NCBI GenBank assembly: GCA_017404065.1
Contig: JAFRDB010000132.1
Location: forward strand, 1-62,345
DNA from: Clostridia bacterium
GTDB taxonomy: Bacteria > Bacillota > Clostridia > UBA1381
Length of the DNA: 62,345 nucleotides
Direction: 5' to 3'
Shown: positions 25,932-38,600 of the stretch, in pieces
How positions within the stretch are numbered: the first letter of the stretch is position 1
Layout: each line of letters starts with the position of its first letter
Notes under the pieces: generated by a model
The model's input: only the letters and a program-made list of their open reading frames with translations
Told to the model about the DNA's origin: nothing
The model's database searches: none
Made by a program: the position numbers and the translations under genes

Positions 25932-25951
25932 TTTATCCTCCAACTTGTGCG

Positions 25952-27157
25952 TTATTCTCTGTAATATACTTGATCCGGATATCGTGTTTGCATTGTGATG
26001 GCTTCATCATTAAGTACAAGAGTATATTCCCAACCGTATAAATGGCTGCCGTCAATCTCCGACGCTATAGTCTTTTCGGGATTATCAAACACCATTTCAA
26101 TATCAGAACTGATATAGGAGCCATCTTCAAGATAATGGTTAAATTTAACATTTAATCCTAACTCTGAAACAGAGTAAATATCCAAGCTTTCACCTGAATC
26201 AGCTACCCATTTACCCAGCCATTTTGATGAAACACTCTCGCTTGTTGGATATTTATTCGATGTTATATGAACTGTTCTTGTTTCACCGTCCCAATCGACA
26301 TTACACCCGAACGCTTCGGAAACTGCTCTGACAGGTACAAGGGTTCTGTCGTTTATTATCTGTGCAGGAACATCAAGAACAGTTACATTATTATTCACAT
26401 ATAATTTATTATCGCCTATGGTTATTTTAATTACTGTGTTATCTCTTGTTGCTGTTACCGTTTGAGTGGTGCCGTCCCAATCAACCGTTGCTCCTAATGC
26501 TTCAAATATAGCACGGAGGGGGACAAGGGTTCTACCGTCTATAATGATAGGCGGTTGGTCAAAATTTATTGGTTGTCCGTTAAGTTCCACTAAAATGGGG
26601 GAACTTTCCGAAACACCTTGTTTTTTGTCTGTAAAATGTATTGTTGCTGACAAAATGGGATCATTGCCTTCGTCAATTTTTATTCTTTTCCACTCTTCTT
26701 CGCTGCCATTAAAATATACATTTTTTAATTTTTTGCATTTAGAAAAGACACCTGTTTTAATATTAGTTATGCTATTGCATAATTTTATATCTGTAAGATT
26801 TTCTGCCGACAGCAGCATCCAATCATCAATAGATGAGTAACCATTTCCTATTTCCAAGTATTTAAGATTACGGATTTCGCTGAAAGCATATCCTCCATCT
26901 CCTGTAACACCATCAGAAATGACAATAGAATAAATATCCTCATAGTACCCCGTCCACGGTACAAATGGCAACCTTACATAGTATTGAATACTTCCTTCAC
27001 CAGTAATTGTTAGTGTCCCCTCATCGTCAAGCACCCAAACAACATTATCCCCACAGCTGCCCCTGTCAACTGTCTTTGCATTTGCATTTACATTTACAAT
27101 TCCAATGATGATTAGTATTGGAATTATAGCCACCAGGCTTAATAATTTCTTTTTCAT
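25952..27157 (-). CDS. secreted LRR-like protein with copper amine oxidase N-domain
   Basis: A 401-residue exported protein: signal peptide (MKKKLLSLVAIIPILIIIG), a region of BspA-type leucine-rich repeat character (IVISDGVT..ISEIRNLKYLEIGNG, NLTDIKLCNSITNI, KLKNVYF), the double copper-amine-oxidase N-domain, and a 90-residue C-terminal beta-rich domain (KWLGKWVADSGESLDIY) that resembles lipocalin-like modules. AGAAAGGAAAAAAT precedes the start. It is 20 nt upstream of the next gene in the same operon. Surface binding is likely; no enzyme motif was found. Confidence 0.8.
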   Translation of the reverse strand: MKKKLLSLVAIIPILIIIGIVNVNANAKTVDRGSCGDNVVWVLDDEGTLTITGEGSIQYYVRLPFVPWTGYYEDIYSIVISDGVTGDGGYAFSEIRNLKYLEIGNGYSSIDDWMLLSAENLTDIKLCNSITNIKTGVFSKCKKLKNVYFNGSEEEWKRIKIDEGNDPILSATIHFTDKKQGVSESSPILVELNGQPINFDQPPIIIDGRTLVPLRAIFEALGATVDWDGTTQTVTATRDNTVIKITIGDNKLYVNNNVTVLDVPAQIINDRTLVPVRAVSEAFGCNVDWDGETRTVHITSNKYPTSESVSSKWLGKWVADSGESLDIYSVSELGLNVKFNHYLEDGSYISSDIEMVFDNPEKTIASEIDGSHLYGWEYTLVLNDEAITMQTRYPDQVYYRE

Positions 27158-27242
27158 ATTTTTTCCTTTCTGTTTTAGTGCGTTTTTGAGAACATAATGC
27201 GATTTTACAGCATTAGTGGTATGCACAAAAACGAATAAATTA

Positions 27243-27789
27243 TTACTCAGTAATTAAAACGCATTTTCCATTTTCATTCCATTGTACATCTGCTCCAAAT
27301 GCCTCCGCAATAACACGGACGGGAACCATTGTTCTGTCGTTTAAAAGCTGTGCGGGAACATCAACAGGAATGGATTTTCCGTCTTTGTAAATTTCATTTG
27401 CACCAATCTGAACTCTTATTTCAACTTTATTTCGTTTTGCAATAGCAGTGCTTGTTGTATTGTCCCAATCAACATCAGCGCCCATTGCTTCAAATATTGA
27501 ACGCAAAGGGACAAGTGTACGGCTTGCAAGCAGTTCTGGATTTTGTCCATACGAATGGAATGAAATTCTTGTTCCGTTGTAATAAACGGTAATTCCGCTG
27601 TTTACAGAATTGTCGGTAAGATATGAAATACGCCAGTTTTTACACACTTCTGCTGTCTTTGAGTTTTCTCCGCAATATATTATACAGTTGTTTGAATTTT
27701 TTATAAGGTTTGATGGTATAGTTTGTACGGTGTCCGGAATATAAATGCTTTTTAAATTAGGGCAGTTTGAAAAAGGTGCGTCATCATTA
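27243..27789 (-). pseudogene. 3' half of an LRR/copper amine oxidase N-domain gene split by the nested element
   Basis: From the left junction of the serine element the frame reads DDAPFSNCPNLKSIYIPDTV, a leucine-rich repeat unit, and continues to a double copper-amine-oxidase N-domain (RTLVPLRSIFEAMGADVDWD, RTMVPVRVIAEAFGADVQW). No start codon or ribosome-binding site belongs to it. The 5' half is at 42796-43727. Joining the halves at the shared TAATGA gives an uninterrupted frame (WNNDDAPFSNC), for a protein of about 490 residues. Confidence 0.85.
27784..27789. repeat. left junction of the serine element
   Basis: TCATTA, identical to 42796-42801 and present once in the reconstructed gene. 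It holds the GA/TC core expected for large serine recombinases of the TnpX type. Confidence 0.75.
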
Positions 27790-27797
27790 GTTGAAGT

Positions 27798-27834
27798 GTG
27801 ATAGCGTAACCATTTTTGTATGGTAGGCTATCAC
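27798..27834. repeat. inverted repeat near the left element end
   Basis: GTGATAGC and GCTATCAC arms with additional inner pairing (TAACCA/TGGTA) lie between the recombinase stop and the element end. It may be a terminator or a recombinase-binding site. Confidence 0.5.
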
Positions 27835-27842
27835 GCTTCTTT

Positions 27843-29543
<1,701 letters not shown>

Positions 29544-29609
29544 TCAAACAAACAACAATATGTACTTGTTATTATTATAACGTGCTTTATAATTGACCGT
29601 CAATGCTTA

Positions 29610-29771
29610 TTATCTGAATTTATGATTTTCGGCGTTTTGCCCGACGTCTTTCATTATCATTTTTTCAACCTTTTTATCTATTGTGTCTTTTGCCGTGTCG
29701 CTTTGAGATGAACAGACAAAATATGTTACTTTTCCAATTTTCTTTTCCGTTTTAACAATATTGCTTGTCAA
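29610..29771 (-). CDS. tnpW: TnpW-like small transposon protein
   Basis: A 53-residue protein beginning at TTG (MTSNIVKTEKKIGKVTY), with the TnpW-type core YFVCSSQSDTAKDTI and KVEKMIMKD. The AAGGAGG sits at ideal spacing before TTG and supports this unusual start. TnpW-type genes regularly precede large serine recombinases in clostridial transposons; the function is unknown. The recombinase starts 90 nt downstream. Confidence 0.75.
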   Translation of the reverse strand: MTSNIVKTEKKIGKVTYFVCSSQSDTAKDTIDKKVEKMIMKDVGQNAENHKFR

Positions 29772-29870
29772 AGGGAAAACCTCCTTTTAACGATTTACTA
29801 TAAAAAATATGTTTAACAGCAAGTCCGCTATTACAACACTTTTAATAACAATTCAACAGGTTTTAGCATA

Positions 29871-30071
29871 CCTCACGGGAATCTCACCCCAGCTGCCGTT
29901 CTGACAGAGCCGCCCAATGCCGTGACGCGTTCAAGACGGGAGTACCATTATACCGTATATGTATTATCGCATACAGAGAGCCAATCTGTTTTTGCCGCAC
30001 GGGTGTTTATCACTCATTTTAAATGATTTCAAAGGTCGTGGCGCACCTGCCGCCAAGCTCGCACATACGGG
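29871..30071 (-). ncRNA. conserved structured segment, copy B (candidate ncRNA or cis element)
   Basis: It is related to copy A at 3676-3856 along its whole length (CCGTAT.TG.GAGCT, GCGCCACGACCTT, GAGTGATAAA, CATATACGG, AATGGTACT, GGGGTGAGATTCCC). It is more GC-rich than its surroundings and full of short stems. It lies 100 nt upstream of tnpW on the same strand. No conserved ORF was found. Confidence 0.5.
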
Positions 30072-30699
30072 AAGTTTTTGAATTGTTTATACTGCGGAAT
30101 ATCCGCTTTCTTTGTCAAGGTTCGTAAAAAGTCTGTAAGACAATCTTCTATACAACAAATACTCTTGTTGTTCCGAAAAAGGAGTACCATGTTTCTCCAA
30201 ACATCGTGCTGTTATTTCAATCTGCAACAAAATAACCTTAAAAACGGCATTTCGTTAATATGTCAAAAACACTTAAAAAAGGCTACGCTTACAGTAAAAA
30301 TCAATGTTTTATACCATATATAATTTGTCGAAAAGTTTTTTGCTTTTTAACATTTTCCTGAAAGGTAAATATTTTTAGAATACTTGAGTAGCAAGCACAG
30401 CAAGTGTAGCCACACTTGTAAAATTTGATTTAATATTTTGGGGAAATTCCCAAACCCTTTTTGTCCGTTTTTGCTCTCATAATAAGGAAAAAATGAAAAC
30501 CGAAAATTGCAACTAATTTCAAAAATTTTTTAAAGAAATTTATATTTTTTCAAAAAATAATTCTATGCAGAGTACATAGAATAAACTCAATCTTTCAATA
30601 TCGTGATATGTATCTGCGCCCCGAATACTACACACAAGCAGCGGACAACTTATGTACCCTTAACGGCGGTACGCTTTATTGCCACTAAAGCATAAAAAC
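30072..30699. other. non-coding stretch with remnants
   Basis: No intact gene is visible. A possible promoter on the minus strand (TTGACA near 30115) could drive copy B. An 18-nt inverted repeat at 30401-30418 is described separately. A short plus-strand open frame ending at 30688 (RDMYLRPEYYTQAADN, then CTLNGGTLYCH) looks like the C-terminus of a lost gene and ends just before the terminator at 30700. Confidence 0.4.
30401..30418. repeat. inverted repeat CAAGTGT-AGCC-ACACTTG, possible oriT
   Basis: Perfect 7-bp arms in an AT-rich surround, preceded by AGCAAGCACAG. Short inverted repeats like this flank nick sites in clostridial mobilisable elements, but no relaxase gene is present to support the call. 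Confidence 0.3.
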
Positions 30700-30737
30700 A
30701 ATTCCTTGCAGAAACAAAAACTGCAAGGAATTTTTAT
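30700..30737 (+). terminator. rho-independent terminator
   Basis: Perfect 12-bp stem AATTCCTTGCAG/CTGCAAGGAATT followed by T-rich sequence. It insulates the XRE/subtilase operon from upstream transcription. Confidence 0.75.
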
Positions 30738-30761
30738 ATACATATAAAAAATTCGTTTTTT

Positions 30762-30809
30762 GTCAATTGTAGGTTTGTCTCTGCAGTCAATTGTAGGTTT
30801 GTCTCTGCA
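30762..30809 (+). repeat. two exact 24-nt tandem repeats
   Basis: GTCAATTGTAGGTTTGTCTC plus CTGC-A type ending, repeated head to tail at 30762-30785 and 30786-30809, directly upstream of the -35 of the XRE gene. Spacing of about two helical turns would suit a tandemly bound regulator. Confidence 0.6.
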
Positions 30810-30815
30810 TACATA

Positions 30816-30845
30816 TTGACATTATAGGTGACATTATGTTACAAT
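30816..30845 (+). promoter_or_regulatory. promoter of the XRE-subtilase-giant protein operon
   Basis: TTGACA, 18 nt, TACAAT. It leaves a leader of about 110 nt before the GTG start of the XRE gene. Confidence 0.65.
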
Positions 30846-30959
30846 ATATTTTAGATTTTAGTATTCGTATAGTCGCATACTCTACGAAGCACACGACAAT
30901 CCCAATTTATTATTTGCATATCTTAAATAATTATTTATTTCAAGGGGGTAATCAAAAAA

Positions 30960-31250
30960 GTGAGTGCAGATGAAAAATACAGTTTTAGGCAAGAATATAT
31001 TACCAAGCTCACAGATAACTTAGCGATGCTGATGGCAAAAGCCAAAGTATCTCAAGCAGATGTAGCAGATATTATAGGTATCGCAAGGCAAACATATTCC
31101 AACTTGGAAACAGGCAAAAAATCAATGACATGGAATATGTTTTTGAGCTTGATTTTGTTTTTTAAAGAAAATGATGAAACTGCAAATGTGATAAGACTCC
31201 TTGATATTTACACAGATGAACTTGAAGCATATATTAAAAATTCTAAATGA
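30960..31250 (+). CDS. XRE-type regulator upstream of the subtilase
   Basis: A 96-residue protein with a helix-turn-helix (AKVSQADVADIIGIARQTYSNLETGKKSMTW) and a helical C-terminal half. The start is GTG at 30960 after AAGGGGGT. It lies 16 nt upstream of the protease gene and downstream of two 24-nt repeats that may be its operator. It probably controls the surface-protein operon. Confidence 0.82.
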   Translation: MSADEKYSFRQEYITKLTDNLAMLMAKAKVSQADVADIIGIARQTYSNLETGKKSMTWNMFLSLILFFKENDETANVIRLLDIYTDELEAYIKNSK

Positions 31251-31266
31251 GTGGAGGAGATAATGA

Positions 31267-32646
31267 GTGTCAAAACACATTTTAATTATGTTTGTGACAT
31301 TGTTTTTTTACATGACGCCATTTAAAGTACAAGCCGATTCAGGAGGATATATTGTAAAATTTGTTCCGGATACTATACCTCCCGATATAAAGTTTGAAAG
31401 ACTGTTTGATAATACATATTACACAAAGGATATAAATAATTTAAACGGTCTTGAAGGATATGTTGAGTATGTTGAACCGGATGATATGGTTGAATTGATA
31501 GAACCTGTCAATAGAAGAACAAAAACTCTACAACGAAATTCGGTTGGCATAAGCGAAACTCAGAGCTGGCAAAGCGAAATGGTAAAAGCCGACTTTGCGT
31601 GGGAATTGGCTACATACGGAAACGGTGTTAATGTTGCAATTATTGATTCGGGGTGCAATACGCATACTGATATTATTGGGAACCTTGCAGGCGGTCACAA
31701 CTACATATTAAATACTGATGATTATTCTGACAATATAGGACACGGGACTCATGTGGCAGGAATAATCGCAGCGGAACATAACAACTTTGGAATTATGGGT
31801 GTTGCTCCAAAAGTTCAGATTTATGCTTTAAAATGCTTCGACAGTAATTATCAAACTACTGTTAGTATGCTTGCCAAAGCGATTAAATCTGCTGTTGATG
31901 ATTATAACTGTAGGGTTATCAATATGAGTTTAGGTCTAAAAAGTGATAGGGAAACATTACATGAAGCAATACAATATGCTGCTGCAAAAGGAGCTATTAT
32001 AATTGCTTCTGTGGGTAATGACGGTGATGATATAATATACTACCCTGCCGGATATGATGAAGTTATAGGGGTGGGTTCTGTAGGAAGCACAAAAGAAATA
32101 TCATATTATTCACAGGTAAATGATTCGGTATTTGTCGTTGCTCCGGGAGAGTCGTATGAAAGTCTGCAAGGGGTAAATGATTACACTATAAAACAAGGCA
32201 CATCACAGGCAGCGCCGCTTGTTTCCGCAGCGGCAGCAATACTTGTTTCGGCAGATAATAATATGTCATTGGAGAGTTTTAAAAATCTGATAATGAATTG
32301 TTCCGAGGATTTGGGTGATGCTGGATATGATACTGAATATGGATACGGGCTATTAAATATTCGGAAAATGCTTGATGACAGAATTGGAGATTATTATGTT
32401 TCGCAGATAAATGCTAACGAGCTGATTATATATAATAATACATCTGATGATTTTTCTGCTGTGGGAATATGGGGCGAATATAAAAATAATATGTATGTAA
32501 ACGGGAAAACAGATGAAATATTTGTGCCGTCGAGGGATAAACTCAAGATAGAATTTTTATACAATAATGAAGCAAGATTTTTCTTATGGGATTCTTTAAA
32601 TTCTATGAGGCCATTAACTGCAATGAGAAAAAGCGTAACAAATTAA
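31267..32646 (+). CDS. secreted subtilisin-like serine protease (S8)
   Basis: A 459-residue protein with a signal peptide (ILIMFVTLFFYMTPFKVQA), a pro-region to about residue 100, and an S8 domain with catalytic Asp127 (AIIDSG), His159 (GHGTHVAG), oxyanion Asn251 and Ser313 (GTSQAAP). The last 90 residues form a beta-rich tail. The start is GTG with GGAGGAG upstream; the ATG 4 nt earlier is out of frame. It precedes the giant SLH protein by 28 nt, so processing of that protein on the cell surface is a natural hypothesis. Family members normally autoprocess. Confidence 0.92.
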   Translation: MSKHILIMFVTLFFYMTPFKVQADSGGYIVKFVPDTIPPDIKFERLFDNTYYTKDINNLNGLEGYVEYVEPDDMVELIEPVNRRTKTLQRNSVGISETQSWQSEMVKADFAWELATYGNGVNVAIIDSGCNTHTDIIGNLAGGHNYILNTDDYSDNIGHGTHVAGIIAAEHNNFGIMGVAPKVQIYALKCFDSNYQTTVSMLAKAIKSAVDDYNCRVINMSLGLKSDRETLHEAIQYAAAKGAIIIASVGNDGDDIIYYPAGYDEVIGVGSVGSTKEISYYSQVNDSVFVVAPGESYESLQGVNDYTIKQGTSQAAPLVSAAAAILVSADNNMSLESFKNLIMNCSEDLGDAGYDTEYGYGLLNIRKMLDDRIGDYYVSQINANELIIYNNTSDDFSAVGIWGEYKNNMYVNGKTDEIFVPSRDKLKIEFLYNNEARFFLWDSLNSMRPLTAMRKSVTN

Positions 32647-32674
32647 AAAGAAATATATAGAAAGGAATCTGACA

Positions 32675-35600
32675 ATGAAAAAAAGAAAAAGAATTTTGAG
32701 CGCAATACTTGCGTTTAGCATGATAATTTCACTGTTCCCGGCATTTTCTGTAAATGCTTATGCCGAGACAATTTATGCAGAGGAAAACGACGCTGTCTCC
32801 GATGAAATTAAAAATAGCGGAGAATTTTATGTTGCAACACCCAACATCAATATGACTGAGGGCGCCGGCGTGAAATATGCGGCGACTATTAAGCGCGGCG
32901 GCGACAATCTTGAGGCCGCAAGCGTAAGACTGACGCTATTGGACATAACAGCGCAATACGGCAAGGACTACACGATAGAGGTACCCGACAAGGGCTTTTT
33001 TGAAAAGGATGTGGAGAACACCGGACTGTTCAAAACTTCAAATTCAATCTACTCGTTAGCACAGGAGAACGACGGCAAGCTCGATGAGGTAAACGGGCTT
33101 GACGAGATTGCGGCTCTTGACAAGACCGACGAGGAAATCCAAGAGATGTATGACGAGAGCGTTCAATCTCTATCTGAGGACTTGTCGGGCGAAATACAGG
33201 AATATGTAGAGAAAAAATCGTCAGAAACAGGCAAAACAGGCGAGGAAATTCTGAGCGAAGCAGCCGAACAGCAAGGCAGCCTATCCGCTGCGTTTGAGGA
33301 AGCAACGGGACTAAAGGACGACAGCGCTCCTATGGACGGCGGCACAATGGATGGCCGAGCCATTATAGGTGATTACTCAAAAGATAAGCTGGAGGAGCTT
33401 GCAAAACAGCTTGACAGTCCGTACATAGTTCTTGACTTTGCGGAGGGCGAAACTGAAAAAGTCATTGAGATACTTCCCAAAGACAATAGCAATGCGGAGG
33501 GCAATAAAATGTTCCTCGCAAACCTGTTCCCTGAAAGCGATAATGCGGTTATAAGCGAGATAAAGGGCATAACTGCCGTTATTGAAGATGACGAGGAATG
33601 GGCGGAGCCGACAGTTGAATTTGCACAAAGCGTATATTATCCCGAAAACGGCTTTGCCGACATTACCATAAGGCGTGACGGCGTTCTTACCGATATAGCG
33701 GCTGTAAAGCTCACAAGCTCGGACGGTACGGCAATGGGCGGCAGAGATTACTCACAGGTTGACACGACTGTTGTATTCCCCTACGGAATAAGCGAGAGAA
33801 CGATCAAGGTGCCTGTGCGGAGCGAATACATCGACACAGCCGTAAACTTTAATCTTACGCTTTCAGACGCGCAAAACTGTACGATAGGCGAAAATTCCGG
33901 TGCGCAGGGCATTGTGGAGAAAGGTAGTGAAAGCTACCGGGAGACAGAGGATTCGGATATTCGCTTGATGGAAAGTATGGGTGTGAGCGATGTCAATGCA
34001 TCGAACACGGAAGCGCTGGATCATCAAACGCCCTATTCCTCAAGCGCGGCATCTAACGGCTATGCCAGAGCTGAGGGCGACGACTACATTCTTTATGCGA
34101 GCACAACCTGGGCTGATAAAGCATGGACACGCGCCAGCTGGGACACTAAGGACACCTATACCCATTATGATTATGACGGCTATCAGATAGACTGGACGAA
34201 GGAATCCGGGTCACCATGCTCGTCTGATAATGAAGTGCAAATATACTATGATCAAAACTGGCATACAGTTTGGGAAAACTCTGAGGAGAGATGGGACAGG
34301 ACAACTACAGAAGTATATCCGCAGCAGATCGCATTTCGATATTTGCAAATTGCTGTTTCTCAAAATTTGGGTTATTTGAGTCGTGCCGCAAAGCTTAAAA
34401 TTCATGCTATAAAGCCGATTCTGCGTCCGTTTGAGATCACACTGGCTACCAAGCCGCTTCAATATCTCAACGAAAACGGCGATTATGTGGATAATACCAA
34501 TATTCCCGAACTGGAGGACGCCACGCAAGCAACTCTGAGAGGTGCAGACGAGGAGGGCAGCGGCACAGCCGTTAAATTCAGCGGCGAACAGGTAACCGTT
34601 ACGACAAAGAGCAAGTACGCCTACATTTCGGGGCTGGAAATTATCAATCCGACCAATGGCAAATCAAAGGTGATCAAGAGCGGATTGTCATCGGGAACAA
34701 CCTCTGTATCCTTTGATCTCAGCAATAGTTTTATCAGACAAAACCTTGACTATATCAATTTTGCCTCCAATGGCGGAAACCGCATAAAGGGGCAGTTTAC
34801 GGTGCAGCCGATTTTTGATTATTACGATGCCACAGTGACACTGCATAATGACGAAAGAGCATCGCTTGCATTAAACTACGGGGACACTGCGTTGGATATG
34901 AGCGCAACCTATATGATTAAGATACCGGGTACATATAAATTTCTGACAGCAAAAGACAACTGGAATAAGACTACAAAGGCGGAAAATACGGACACAATGA
35001 CCGAATGGCGCTTTGAGGTGGCAGACGACGGCTATTATGAAATAGTAAATGTAGGACTTGAGTCATTGCTTCATATCGGCTTGTATAGCGAGGACGGCTC
35101 TGATTTAATATATAACCAGAGTGATAACTGGAATCCGCTCTATCAGCGCTTTCGGCTTGAAAAAGCATCAGACGGGAACTATATGATTGTCAGCAAGCTT
35201 TCGGATGGTCAGCAGTGTATCCGCTGGAGCACCGATTCCAATGAATTGACGCATGGTGCAAAAGATGGCTCCGTCTTTTGCACATGGGAGCTGGTGGAAG
35301 TGGAAAAATACGCTCCGCGTTCCATGGGCATATACACGATCCAAGGCGCCAGAAAGCCCCAGTTATATATGAGCGCAACAAGAGAACTGCCACAGTCTTT
35401 GCGATGTTTGCCTACCTTTGATGAGGAATTATGCCGCTGGGAGTTTATTGATGTGGGCAACGGTTATTTTAAAATTAAAAGCGTATATAATGATCGTGTA
35501 GTGAACCTCTTGTTTCCTAATTCAAGCGGAAATTATGCGATTCTTGAATCCGAAAGCAGCGCTGATTCCCAACTTTTCAGCTTAGTGGAAGACGAAAATA

Positions 35601-38600
35601 ATTGGGGAAATCAGCTTTACCGCATTATATCCAAACCGGCGGGGCTTGCTCTATCAAAAGACGGCGATCGTGTTTCTTCCTTATATGATTCAAACAACCA
35701 CGACCTGCTCAAATGGAATGTTGTCCAAGTAGAAGCACCGAAAACAGATGAACCCACACAAGTTCCCTACAAGGAGACGGAAATAATATCTGTCCACAAA
35801 GGTGATACGCTGCGCTTCACGCAATCGATCAGGAGCCAATATCGGCGCACCTACGGCTCCAGCCGTATAAGACTTATTAAAACCGCTACCCGTGCGGGCG
35901 AAGAAGATGATGATAACAAGCCAAAATATAATGCAGGACAAAACAGCTATAAAATGATTTGTAACTCCTCAAGCGTTGACGCCTATGTCAATTATGAAAA
36001 ATATGACAACGAGATTATCGTCCGCGTTGCTGAAAAAGATATAAGATATTTTTACACCGATAGGGGGATATTCACAAAACCATACAAAGTAAATGGCAGC
36101 TACAGAGATTACACCATCGTTCCTCGTGATGGGTTTTCTTTGAATGACTATATCGAAATGGAGGCGGAAACCTTCTACAGCGCATATGTCCCGGTATGGA
36201 AGCCGGCTAACGATCAGAAATACTATAGTCAGCCCACCTTCTATTTCGAGACAAAGGAGCAAAAGGAAGACAATATCATATATCTCACACCCCAAAAGTC
36301 CGATTCGAATCAATATGCCATCACGGGCACGGCACATTACAGTGAAATCTCGCTGGCAAGTCTGATAGAGGGCGCCTCATGGCGTCCGGCAAGCGGGCTG
36401 TATGTCTATCTCGATCAAAACCGCTATGGTATTTCGGGAGAAGACGGAACGTTCACCACGAACGTCTTTGACGGAATCCAAGGCGACTATGTGATCTATA
36501 AAATAGAGGATAGCGGGAATGTGAAATACAGAACGGTATGCCTTAAGAATTTTAAAACAGAAAAAATGGATATCGGAAAGGTCGGAATGAGAGATATAAG
36601 AATCGTCTCCATAGGTGATATAAAGGTCTCTGCGGTCGATTCGAGGGTGCCGCACGCCGGCGCGTTCGTAGCGACAAATGCAAACGGTGTGGAAAATGGC
36701 AATGTTGCGCTAATCAGCGACGATATTACAAGGATGAAGGCTACCATTATGAACAACGGCTCCACCTATACCGATTCAGACGGAAAGGAGAGAACGGAAA
36801 CGGTTAAAAGGGTCGAGTTTGTCATTTATGATCCTGTCACAAATCGGGAACGCTCCGTTGTCGAGGGTGAAGTCAAGGAGACTTACAAAAAAAATAAAAT
36901 GTCCGTATGGGAAATGTCAAAAACTTTCAAAAAGGATGAAAGTCATCTCTACACCTCAAGCGATAAAATATATATACGCGTTACAACAGACAGAGTTAAG
37001 GGCAACGGCAAGGCGTACAATGAGAAGGGCGAGCTTGTGGAGTTAGACTCGCTTAATCAAACGATATACCCCGATGTTTACACGGGCTATACCTTGGCAA
37101 CGACCAATACCGAAAAGCCGGCGACACACGATTTTGATATATTTGACGGCAACCTTGATCAGTTCCTGACGCTTCCGGCGATTGGCTCCATGAACGCCAC
37201 ATTCCTAATTAAAGGTGTTACGCTTTCGATCTCCGAGCTTCCTGAGGGCGGCTTCAGACTTGGATTGGGATATGCAAAGGGAATTGAGGATCGCGGCACG
37301 GATGACGGCGGCACAGAGCATAAGGTGCCTTTTACACCCGATAGAATAGCGCATGAGTTTGACAAGGTCAAGACCTGGGGGCGCGTAGTAGGACCTAAGG
37401 ATGTTGTCGGTTTCGCAAACGGCGGCGTATATCCGATGTTCGGCATATACCTTGATTTCGGCTTAAAAAGTGTTACACATCTTGACGATCAGCACTCGCA
37501 GGAAACCGAACTGATATTCATAGGCGGCGGAGCCATGCTCGGTGCGCTTGGTAATTTCCGTATTGTCATATATGGGGCAATAGGTCCGGTGCCTGTTTAC
37601 TTCGGGGTTGACGGTCAGCTTGCAGCGTATATCAACATCGGAGCGAAGAGAAAGACGAAGGATACCTTGGGTGACGGCGCCATTGAATACGAGGATGTGA
37701 CCTTCCAGGAGATCAAATCCGGGGATAAGAAAATACAGGATTCTGTCCTGTTTGATTTCCTTATTGAGGCAAATGGCATACTGAATGTATATGTCGGTGC
37801 GGGCATTGCGGGTACCTTTGGCATAAGAGGCGGTGCGTCTATAGGCGCAAGCTTCATCTATTACCCGACGATTACGCAAACATACGATATTAACCCTGTC
37901 GGTCTGCAGATCACTGTAGGGCTTAAAATATGGGTGGACTTGGTGTTGCTTTCCATTCCGTCTCCGACGCTGGAGCTTGCCAATAAGCGCTTTGGATACT
38001 ATGAAGATATTGACAAGCTGAAAGACGATAATCCATCGCTGATGTCCCTGTTTGAATCGGAGGAGACATCCGACATACAGACAGACGAATACGGCGCATT
38101 TCTGAGAAAGGGCAGCGGCAAAGACGAGGTATGGCTGCCCGATAAGGACGCCGTACAGCTAATGAGTACCTTTGAAAAGGATAAGACAACAATACTCAGC
38201 GAGGGCGGCTATGAAAACGCTTCCCCTCAGCTGATGGATATAGGCAACGGCAGGATACTCCTTGTATATATTGCCAACGACACCGCAAAGGGCGGTTATG
38301 ACAGAACATCGCTTGTTTACAATGTCTATGACAATGGACATTGGCGCGCGCAAGACTCCGTTAAAATCGATCCAAATTCAACAAAGGGCGACTTTGAGCC
38401 AAGCCTTTGCGATATAGGCGATAAGATACTTGTAAGCTGGACTTCAAGAAATAACGGTGATAACCGTACAGACTCAAAAGATTACCTCAAGGGCATGAAT
38501 GTCTTTAGTACAACGATTGACAAGGACACGCTTGAAATCGGAGAGATTGAACAGCTTACAAACGATGAATTCTATAACGCAAACCCCGTAGGTCTGTATG

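Noticed and set aside
30078..30323. 81-codon plus-strand ORF
   Set aside because: No ribosome-binding site, low-complexity composition, and the region is otherwise non-coding.
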